Shown here piece after piece: positions 45,681 through 52,092 of a stretch of DNA of 64,000 nucleotides (the stretch's first letter is position 1; each line of letters begins with the position of its first letter). The notes beneath the pieces are model-generated. The model saw only the letters and a list, made by a program, of their open reading frames with translations, was not told where the DNA came from and made no database searches. A program made the translations under genes and the position numbers. Source of the DNA: Halomonas halophila (lineage in GTDB: Bacteria > Pseudomonadota > Gammaproteobacteria > Pseudomonadales > Halomonadaceae); contig NZ_CP129121.1 in assembly GCF_030406665.1 (NCBI RefSeq), positions 1,116,001 to 1,180,000 of the forward strand, in the 5' to 3' direction.

Positions 45681-46247
45681 TCAGGTCGAGCGGCGGCGGA
45701 GCCGGGGCACACGCAGCGGCTCGCCGCGCAGCCAGGGGCCCAGCAGCCGCGTGGAAAGCGGGATGAACAGGAACACCATCACCGGGGTCAGCATCAGGGT
45801 GCTGGCCAGCACCTTCGGCACCAGCGGCAGCGTGGCCAGGGCGTCGCCGAACAGGATCTGGAAGGCCAGCGAGACCGGAAAGAACGCCAGCCAGATGGCG
45901 ATGGCCTGTTTCCAGCGCGGCGGCGCGGGGCTGCCGGTTTGCTGGAACCAGCGGTCCAGGCCGGTGGCGCGGTGCTCGTGGGGCGCGTCGAAGAGCCCCT
46001 GGCCACGGGCCAGCCAGGCCCGGCGCGAGGCGGAATGCTCCCAGATCGCCAGGGTCTCGGCGTCGCGGAAGCGGAAGATGATCTGGTACTCGTCGTCGCC
46101 GGGCGGCGGTGCCAGCACGCCGGAACCGAGGTAGCCGCCGAAGTCGGAGGCCAGCTCGCGGCCCTCCTCGAGCCAGCGCATGAAGTCGCGATAGCGGCCA
46201 CTGGCCACGCGGCGCGCCACCATCAGAGTGACGGGATCAGAGGACAT
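45681..46247 (-). CDS. Antibiotic biosynthesis monooxygenase-domain membrane protein
   Basis: A 188-residue protein with two parts. Residues 1-100 form an ABM-type ferredoxin-like domain (VTLMVARRVASGRYRDFMRWLEEG, YQIIFRFRDAETLAIWEHSASR). Residues ~112-165 hold two hydrophobic helices, followed by a basic tail. This membrane-tethered ABM layout is known from uncharacterised proteins; the domain is found in heme- or quinone-acting monooxygenases. The ATG at 46247 has AGGAG 7 nt upstream. Function unknown. Confidence 0.75.
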   Translation of the reverse strand: MSSDPVTLMVARRVASGRYRDFMRWLEEGRELASDFGGYLGSGVLAPPPGDDEYQIIFRFRDAETLAIWEHSASRRAWLARGQGLFDAPHEHRATGLDRWFQQTGSPAPPRWKQAIAIWLAFFPVSLAFQILFGDALATLPLVPKVLASTLMLTPVMVFLFIPLSTRLLGPWLRGEPLRVPRLRRRST

Positions 46248-46612
46248 GGTGGTTCTCCTGATGAACTCGTTGGCCCGGGTAAGGGCCGCCGAAGAAACGG
46301 CGGATCGGGTACATCCGCTGCCGGGAGAATCATATGCCATTCCGGATGAAATGGACAGATCATGTGGGTTTTGAGCTCGTTGCCAGCATGATGGTCTATT
46401 TTGGGGCGATAAAAGGGGGCGGCTAGAGAATTTGCACCATGCTGGTGCCGTTCACTCCCGCTCGCTTCGGACGACGCTCCGAGCTCGATGATTGCGTCGG
46501 AGCCATGCCTGTCGCGGCGGTCATGGCAGCCGCCAGGACGATGGCTACCCGAAGCGGCATGGCTTAGCATCGATGGCACGAATTATCGGGCAGTTCAGCA
46601 GGGCGTTCATCG
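46248..46612. other. Gene-poor intergenic stretch
   Basis: About 365 nt between the ABM protein gene (-) and the SWIM protein gene (+). It should carry both promoters. Composition is mixed, with A/T-rich patches near 46330-46440, and no coding sequence, tRNA or repeat that I can support. Confidence 0.4.
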
Positions 46613-48349
46613 ATGTCAACAACGCGGGTTGATTCGGCACTCCTTTCCGATCGGCAATTGATCCGGCTCGCCGGCGAGGCCGCCTTCGGCCGTGGCGTAG
46701 CGTATTACCACGAGGGCATGGTGGTCGGCTGGCACCAAAGTGGCACCACTATCACCGCCGACGTGGAGGGCGGCGAGCGCTATCGCGTGGTGCTGGAGTT
46801 GAGTGCCCAGGGCCTGGATGGCAGCTGCGACTGCCCGGCGTCCCAGGGCATCGACTTCTGCAAGCATTGCGTGGCAGTAGCGCTGTCGTACCGGACGAAT
46901 GAAGCCGAGCAGGCGCGGCTGACGGAAGGCGATGCGACGGATAGGATCCACGCCTATCTGCAGCAGATGGACAAGTCGTCGCTGATCGAGGCGCTCCAGT
47001 CGCTGATCGAGCATGACCCGATATTGCGCCAGCAGTGGTCGCTGCGGGCCGATGCGGTGCTCGGCGTGCTGGATATCAAGACGTTGAAGAAACGCATCAC
47101 GGCGGCATTTCCCGTCAACCGTGACCTGTACCGTTACGAGCAGGTGAATGCCTATTTTGCCCGGGCGGAGGCTGTCGTCGAACAGCTCGCCGAACAGGCG
47201 CCACAACTGCCGGCGGATCAGTGCCTGACGCTGGTGGACTACGCGCTGTCGCGCATGGCCCGGGCGCTGGAAACCGTCGACGACTCGGGCGGCTTTCGCT
47301 TCCACTGTGAGCATATCCTGCATGACCTGCATGTCAGGACCGTCCGGCGCCTCGACTGGTCGCCCGGGCAGCTGGCCGCGTACCTCTACGACAAGGCCTT
47401 CGGCGGCAGCGAGGACAGCTATCCGCCGATTCCCGATGCCTACGCCGAGGCGCTGGGCGAGGCGGGTATGGCGGCCTATCACGCCTGCCTGCAGCGGGCC
47501 TGGGACGATCTGCCGGCCTTGCCGAAAGAGTCCGGATGGATGGTGAAGTATCGCTATATTCGCCTGCGCGCCCCCTTGCTCAAGCTTGCCGAGGCCGACG
47601 GCGACCTGCCGGCCATGCTGGCGTTGTACGAGAAAACTGCTAGCGATGAGAAGGACTGCCTGGACGCCGCGAAAGCATGCATTGCCCATGAGGCCTGGGA
47701 TCAGCTGGAGACCTGGCTGGCACGGGCGAAGCGGGCGACTTCCCAGCAGAATCCCCACCAGCAGGTGGAACGTCAGCGGCTTGAGGTGCGCCTGTACCTG
47801 CAGCGTGGAGAGGGGGAGGCCGCCGCGGCGCTGCTATGGGACATCTATCAGCATACGCGGCAGCTGGAGGATTATCGTCGGCTGGTGACCCTGGCCGACG
47901 ATCGGCAGCTGGCGACCGATTACCGCCGGTGTGCCCACGACTGGCTGGTGGAGGGGCTCGACGAGGAGTCTCAACGTCCTTTCGGCTGGGGCCCGCGGAT
48001 GGTCGACAGCCTGCTGGAAGTCTATCTGTTCGAAGGGCGCCTGGATGAGGCCCGGGCGCTTTGTGCCGAGCGGGCGGTCATGCCCGCGCTGCTGCACCAG
48101 CTGGCACAGGCAACGAAGGAGCTCGACGAGAGCCTGCCGCTGTACCTGCGCCTGGTTCGCCACGAGGTGCAAAAGACCAACAACCAGGCCTACCGGGATG
48201 GTATCGCCCTGTTGCAGGAGCTGGATGGCCGGCTCGACTCCGCATCACAGCGCGAGACGTTCCAGGACGCGTTGATCCAGCTGCGAACCGAGTTCAAGCC
48301 CAAGCGCAACTTCATCAAGTGGTTGAAAGAGGCTTTTCCCGAGCCGTAG
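46613..48349 (+). CDS. SWIM zinc-finger protein with a large helical repeat-like region
   Basis: A 578-residue cytoplasmic protein. The SWIM zinc motif CxCxnCxH is complete: C72, C74, C83 and H85 in SCDCPASQGIDFCKHC. SWIM domains bind DNA or protein partners. The remaining ~450 residues are helical and rich in Leu, Ala and Arg, resembling the C-terminal region of many bacterial SWIM proteins of unknown role. The ATG has only a weak AGGGCG upstream. The next gene encodes a Fic protein, separated by 70-bp tandem repeats. The function of the pair is not known. Confidence 0.8.
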   Translation: MSTTRVDSALLSDRQLIRLAGEAAFGRGVAYYHEGMVVGWHQSGTTITADVEGGERYRVVLELSAQGLDGSCDCPASQGIDFCKHCVAVALSYRTNEAEQARLTEGDATDRIHAYLQQMDKSSLIEALQSLIEHDPILRQQWSLRADAVLGVLDIKTLKKRITAAFPVNRDLYRYEQVNAYFARAEAVVEQLAEQAPQLPADQCLTLVDYALSRMARALETVDDSGGFRFHCEHILHDLHVRTVRRLDWSPGQLAAYLYDKAFGGSEDSYPPIPDAYAEALGEAGMAAYHACLQRAWDDLPALPKESGWMVKYRYIRLRAPLLKLAEADGDLPAMLALYEKTASDEKDCLDAAKACIAHEAWDQLETWLARAKRATSQQNPHQQVERQRLEVRLYLQRGEGEAAAALLWDIYQHTRQLEDYRRLVTLADDRQLATDYRRCAHDWLVEGLDEESQRPFGWGPRMVDSLLEVYLFEGRLDEARALCAERAVMPALLHQLAQATKELDESLPLYLRLVRHEVQKTNNQAYRDGIALLQELDGRLDSASQRETFQDALIQLRTEFKPKRNFIKWLKEAFPEP

Positions 48350-48365
48350 ATCGATACGCCGGCGT

Positions 48366-48520
48366 GACATGTTCAAGAAACGATGTCCTTTCGACACGTT
48401 TTGGGAATTTGTCGATGGCATCAACATGTCTCCATGACATGTTTAAATATCCCACTTTTATCGACACGTTGCCTGGATATGTCGATGCCATCGACATAAG
48501 CTGGCGACGTGTCGATCTTT
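48366..48520. repeat. 70-bp tandem repeats upstream of the Fic gene
   Basis: Two consecutive 70-bp units (48366-48435 and 48436-48505), plus the beginning of a third (from 48506, GACGTGTCGA). Shared blocks occur at the same offsets: GACATGTT, TCGACACGTT (48391 and 48461) and GTCGATG with CATC (48411 and 48481). Within each unit TCGACA and TGTCGA face each other 13 bp apart. Identity between units is about two thirds by eye. The last unit runs into the fic ribosome site, so it looks like an operator array. Confidence 0.7.
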
Positions 48521-48535
48521 CAGGGAAAAATGAAC

Positions 48536-49645
48536 ATGAACTGGTGCCCCGACCAACCTCACAATGATTTGCCGCCGCTGCCTCCGGCCGCAGAACTCGA
48601 GACGCCGGCGGTGCTGAAGGCCTGTATTCCGGCCCGTGCGGCGCTGGCGGAGCTCAAACAGGCAGGGGAACTGCTGCCAAATCAGGGGCTGCTGATCAAC
48701 TTGCTGCCCCTGCTGGAAGCCCGCGACAGCTCCGAGATCGAGAATATCGTGACCACCGCCGACCGGCTCTTCCAGTTCGCCCAGGAAGACACCCATGCCG
48801 ACCCGGCCACCAAGGAGGCGCTGCGATATCGTACCGCGCTGAGCCGGGGCTATCGTGAATTGGCCCGGCGGCCGCTCTGCACCAACACCGCGGTGGAGAT
48901 CTGCAGCACCATCAAGGGCGTCGACATGGAGATTCGCCGGGTGCCGGGCACCACCCTGGCCCACCAGGTCTCCGGCGAGGTGATCTATACCCCGCCGATG
49001 GGAGAGAGCACCCTGCGAGAGCTGCTGGGCAACTGGGAACGCTATCTGCATGCAGACGATGACGTCGACCCGCTGATCAAGATGGCCGTGGCGCACTACC
49101 AGTTCGAGGCGATTCATCCCTTCACCGACGGCAACGGACGTGCCGGCAGGGTGCTGAACATCCTTTACCTGATCGAGAAACGGTTGCTGTCGCTGCCGAT
49201 TCTCTACCTCAGTCGCTACATCATGCTCCACAAGTCCGACTACTATCACCTGCTGCTGGCTGTGACGCGTGAAGGGCAGTGGCAGGAGTGGCTGCTGTAC
49301 ATGCTCAAGGCCGTGGAATACACGGCTCGTTGGACCACCGACAAGATTGCGGCGACCCGTGCCTTGATCGAGGAAACCACGGCCTACATCCAGAAAGCGC
49401 TGCCCCGGGTCTACAGCCACGAGCTTGTGCAGGTGATCTTCGAGCAGCCCTACTGTCGCATCAATAACCTGGTGGAGCGCGACATCGCCAGGCGACAGAC
49501 GGCATCGAGTTACCTGCAGCAGCTGTGTGAGATCGGCGTGCTCGAGGAAATTCGCGCCGGGCGCGAAAAGCTCTTCGTGCATCCCAAGCTGGTCAGGCTG
49601 ATGACCGAGGATAGCAATGAGATAACACCCTATCAGGCGTCGTGA
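48536..49645 (+). CDS. Fic-family AMP-transferase with inhibitory helix and winged helix
   Basis: A 369-residue protein. The catalytic Fic motif HPFTDGNGRAGR (residues 194-205) is fully conserved with H194. An N-terminal inhibitory motif of the (S/T)xxxE(G/N) type is present as SSEIEN (residues 65-70), so this is a self-inhibited class II Fic. The C-terminal ~75 residues form a winged helix (RINNLVERDIARRQTASSYLQQLCEIGVLEEI) that may bind DNA. Fic proteins transfer AMP to Tyr/Ser/Thr of targets. AGGGA lies 9 nt before the ATG at 48536; an ATG at 48530 and a GTG at 48509 are alternatives. Confidence 0.9.
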   Translation: MNWCPDQPHNDLPPLPPAAELETPAVLKACIPARAALAELKQAGELLPNQGLLINLLPLLEARDSSEIENIVTTADRLFQFAQEDTHADPATKEALRYRTALSRGYRELARRPLCTNTAVEICSTIKGVDMEIRRVPGTTLAHQVSGEVIYTPPMGESTLRELLGNWERYLHADDDVDPLIKMAVAHYQFEAIHPFTDGNGRAGRVLNILYLIEKRLLSLPILYLSRYIMLHKSDYYHLLLAVTREGQWQEWLLYMLKAVEYTARWTTDKIAATRALIEETTAYIQKALPRVYSHELVQVIFEQPYCRINNLVERDIARRQTASSYLQQLCEIGVLEEIRAGREKLFVHPKLVRLMTEDSNEITPYQAS

Positions 49646-49706
49646 AGAACCTGGCGAACGTGTGTACGGCGGTGATGCCAGGAGTCTAGGGCGGCAAGCC
49701 GCCTTC

Positions 49707-50567
49707 TTACTCCCGCTCGCTCTTCGTCGCGCTCAGCAGCACCCGGTCCATGCCGCGCGTGCTCAGCATCCGCTTGAGCGCGGCGAACAGGTGGGTGGGG
49801 ACGGTCACGGCGTAGCGGGGCCTGGGGCGACGGTGCTCGAGGGCGTGGATCAGCTTGTCGACGACCGCCTCGGGGCTGAGGGTGAAGGCGCCCTTTCCGT
49901 CCTCGCTGGCAAGGCGTGCCTCGACCTTCACGTAGGTGTCGGCGTGGGCGCTGTGGGCGGCGTCGATGTTGGCCCGATAGGCGCGATAGGCGTTCTCGCG
50001 AAAGCGGCTGGTGATGGGACCGGGCTGGATCAGGCTGACGTGGATGCCGCTGCCGGTGAGCTCCTGACGCAGGGTATCGCTCAGGCCTTCGAGGGCGAAC
50101 TTGGAGCACACGTAGGCGCCGCGATAGGGCAGGGCGGCGAAGCCCAGCACCGAGCTGTTGTGCACGATGCGCCCGTGGCCCTGGGCGCGCATCATCGGCA
50201 GCACCTTGATGGTGAGCTCGTGGGTGCCGAGCAGGTTGGTCTCGAGCTGTTCGCGCAGCACGTCCCGGCTCAGGTCCTCCACCGCGCCGGGCTGGCCGTA
50301 GGCACCGTTGTTGAACAGCGCCGTCAGCCGCCCGCCGGTGCGCTCGCGCACCGTTTCCACCGCGGCCGCGATCGAGGCGCTGTCGGCCAGGTCCAGCCGC
50401 AGCGCTTCCAGGCCTTCCGCCTCGAGCCGAGCAACATCCGCCTCGGCTCGTGCAGTAGCGAAGACCCGCCAGCCGCGCTTGGCCATGGCGTGGGCCGCGG
50501 CATGGCCGATCCCGCTGGAACAGCCGGTGATCAGCAGGCTGCGCGTCGAGTCGCGGCGTTCTGGCAT
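49707..50567 (-). CDS. Short-chain dehydrogenase/reductase
   Basis: A 286-residue SDR enzyme. It has TGCSSGIGHA (NAD(P)-binding), NNGAYGQPG, and the catalytic Ser-Tyr-Lys in NSSVLGF and YVCSK (Y-x-x-x-K form). The LIQPGPITSRFRENA segment and ~280-residue length fit the classical SDRs that act on retinol-, steroid- or acyl-like alcohols. The substrate is unknown. AAGGA and GAG precede the ATG. The IS element is inserted 33 nt upstream, which separates it from yefM-yoeB with which it may once have been cotranscribed. Confidence 0.83.
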   Translation of the reverse strand: MPERRDSTRSLLITGCSSGIGHAAAHAMAKRGWRVFATARAEADVARLEAEGLEALRLDLADSASIAAAVETVRERTGGRLTALFNNGAYGQPGAVEDLSRDVLREQLETNLLGTHELTIKVLPMMRAQGHGRIVHNSSVLGFAALPYRGAYVCSKFALEGLSDTLRQELTGSGIHVSLIQPGPITSRFRENAYRAYRANIDAAHSAHADTYVKVEARLASEDGKGAFTLSPEAVVDKLIHALEHRRPRPRYAVTVPTHLFAALKRMLSTRGMDRVLLSATKSERE

Positions 50568-50601
50568 CTCATCTTCCTTTCCGTGTGTCCGATATGGACT
50601 A

Positions 50602-51513
50602 GGCTTTGTCCGAAAAGTCGGATTTGCTAATGTGTCCCATGCTGCAGCTGCATAGGTGACCCATGGCAGGACGCTACGAGATCTCCGACAATGGCTGGGC
50701 CCTCATTGAAGACATCGTCTCGCCGCCGCAGAGGTCAGGCCGTCCCCGTCGCGATGACCGCCAGGTGTTGAACGGCATCTTCTGGATCCTCTGCTCGGGC
50801 GCTAAGTGGCGTGATCTGCCAGAGCGCTACGGCCCTTGGAAGACCGTTTATGACCGTTTCCGTCAGTGGCGCGATGATGGCACCTTCGAGGCCATTCTGG
50901 CGCGCCTCCAACTTCGCTTGCGAGAGGATGGCCTGATGGATCTGGACACCTGGATGATCGATTCGACATCAATCCGCGCCACCCGGGCCGCCTCTGGAGG
51001 CGGCAAAAAGGGGGACAGGTAGAGCCCGTAGACCATGCCCTGGGACGGAGTCGCGGCGGCCTGACGACCAAGATCCATATGGTCTGTGACCGTCATGGTT
51101 GGCCGCTGACCTTCACGCTGTCGCCGGGGCAGGATTCGGATACGCGGCACTTCATTCCCACCCTGGAGGAGGTGCAACTGCCTGGAACCAAGGGCAGACC
51201 TCGTAAGCGTTGCCGCTTCATCGTGGCGGACAAGGGCTACGATAGCGACCCGCTTCGCCGCTACTGCGGCCGGCATCGCATGAAGCCGATCATTGCCCGG
51301 CGCAAGATGAAGCGAAAACCGCGCCCTGGCGCTCCGAGGGGCTTTGACAAGCCCCGATATCGGGAGCGAAACATCATTGAGCGCTGCTTCGGTTGGATCA
51401 AAGAGCTACGCCGGGTCTGCACCCGTTACGACAAGTTGGCCAGCAGCTTCCGGGCGATGGTATGCCTGGCCTGCATAGACCGTTGTTTGCGTGCAGACTT
51501 TTCAGACAGAACC
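50602..51513 (+). mobile_element. IS5 family (IS427-type) insertion sequence
   Basis: A 912-bp element. Terminal inverted repeats begin GGCTTTGTCCGAAAAGTCGG at the left and, on the complementary strand, GGTTCTGTCTGAAAAGTCTG at the right (about 15 of the first 20 positions alike). It is flanked by TA on both sides (50600-50601 and 51514-51515), in the larger context CTAG at each end. Two overlapping frames encode a DDE transposase through a -1 frameshift. All parts appear intact, so it may still move. Confidence 0.88.
50663..51022 (+). CDS. IS5-type transposase, first reading frame (orfA)
   Basis: A 119-residue N-terminal part of the transposase. It starts MAGRYEISDNGWALIEDIV and carries FWILCSGAKWRDLPERYGPWKTVYDRFRQWRDDG (DNA-binding part) and the first catalytic Asp in TWMIDSTSIRA. 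It ends soon after a slippery AAAAAGGGGG (51004-51013), where ribosomes can slip -1 into the second frame to make the full protein. Confidence 0.88.
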   Translation: MAGRYEISDNGWALIEDIVSPPQRSGRPRRDDRQVLNGIFWILCSGAKWRDLPERYGPWKTVYDRFRQWRDDGTFEAILARLQLRLREDGLMDLDTWMIDSTSIRATRAASGGGKKGDR

Positions 51514-51516
51514 TAG
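51012..51516 (+). CDS. IS5-type transposase, second reading frame (orfB, made by -1 frameshift)
   Basis: The C-terminal ~165 residues of the DDE transposase, read from the -1 frame after the slippery run. A stand-alone start could be the ATG at 51079. It has GRSRGGLTTKIHMVCDRHG, the second Asp in VADKGYDSD and the Glu in RNIIERCFGWIKELRRV. Its stop codon TAG is made of the duplicated TA target plus the next base, outside the element. Confidence 0.85.
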
Positions 51517-51767
51517 TAGTGATAACGCAGCTGAGCAATCAGCAAGGCATCTTCCGTCACCTTGTAGACGAGGCGATGTTCATCGTTGATGCGTCGCGAC
51601 CAGTAACCCGCAAGACCATGCTTCAGGGGCTCCGGCTTGCCGATGCCCTCGAAGGGCGTGCGCTGGATCTCCTTGATCAGCTGGTTGATCCGGCGTAGCA
51701 CCTTCTTGTCGGTCTTCTGCCAGTAGAGGTATTCCTCCCAGGCATGCTCGGAGAAGGTGAGCTTCAT
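51513..51767 (-). CDS. yoeB: YoeB toxin (RelE-superfamily mRNA interferase)
   Basis: An 84-residue toxin, exactly E. coli YoeB length. MKLTFSEHAWEEYLYWQKTDKKVLRRIN, RTPFEGIGKPEPLKHGLAGYWSRRINDEHRLVYKV and the C-terminal RYHY are nearly those of E. coli YoeB, including the Glu, Arg, His and Tyr of the catalytic site. It cuts mRNA at the ribosome. Its ATG overlaps the yefM stop (ATGA). Its stop TAG (51513-51515) is formed by the TA target duplication plus the last base of the IS, so the product is unaltered. Confidence 0.95.
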   Translation of the reverse strand: MKLTFSEHAWEEYLYWQKTDKKVLRRINQLIKEIQRTPFEGIGKPEPLKHGLAGYWSRRINDEHRLVYKVTEDALLIAQLRYHY

Positions 51768-52018
51768 TCCTCGATGAGCTCCCGCTCCTGCCCGTCGCCT
51801 TCCTCCAACTGGGCGATGGATTCGAGCAGGCGGCGGGCGTTCTTCGGCGAGCGCAGCAGGTAGGCGGTCTCCTGCAGAGCCTCGTAGTCTTCCAGCGATA
51901 TCATCACCACCGACGGCGCCTTGCTGCGGGTGATGGTGATGGGCATGTGATCGTCGCACACCTGCTGCATGGTCTTCGCCAGGTGACTGCGCGCCGCCGT
52001 ATAGCTGATGGCTTCCAT
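51764..52018 (-). CDS. yefM: YefM antitoxin
   Basis: An 84-residue Phd/YefM-family antitoxin: MEAISYTAARSHLAKTMQQVCDDHMPITITRSKAPSVVMISLEDYEALQETAYLLRSPKNARRL. The N-terminal half binds DNA as a dimer and the disordered C-terminal half wraps around YoeB. It overlaps yoeB by 4 nt, the usual translational coupling. Palindromic repeats lie directly upstream at 52031-52057 and should be its operator. Confidence 0.95.
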   Translation of the reverse strand: MEAISYTAARSHLAKTMQQVCDDHMPITITRSKAPSVVMISLEDYEALQETAYLLRSPKNARRLLESIAQLEEGDGQERELIEE

Positions 52019-52030
52019 GAGTACTCTCCC

Positions 52031-52057
52031 GTACAGGATATTGTCCTGTACAGGATA
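52031..52057 (-). promoter_or_regulatory. YefM-YoeB operator
   Basis: GTACAGGA (52031-52038) and TCCTGTAC (52044-52051) form an 8-bp inverted repeat, and GTACAGGATA occurs twice directly (52031-52040, 52048-52057). TCCTGTACAGGA (52044-52055) is a perfect 12-bp palindrome. This mirrors the TGTACA-based operator of E. coli yefM, bound by the YefM-YoeB complex. Confidence 0.7.
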
Positions 52058-52092
52058 GCGTGCAGGTAATGTCGCGACAATGGCGTTCGGTC

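Noticed and set aside
46223..46579. A 118-codon minus-strand open frame in the gap before the SWIM gene
   Set aside because: Low-complexity composition rich in Pro, His and Ser, no ribosome site, overlaps the start of the ABM gene, no family likeness.
48366..48520. CRISPR-like array between the SWIM and Fic genes
   Set aside because: Only two full units, 70 bp long and diverged, directly adjacent with no spacers; it fits tandem operators, not CRISPR.
50663..51516. Transposase as a frameshifted pseudogene
   Set aside because: The break lies at a slippery A5G5 run, both halves are well preserved and the terminal repeats and target duplication are intact, so programmed frameshifting explains it.
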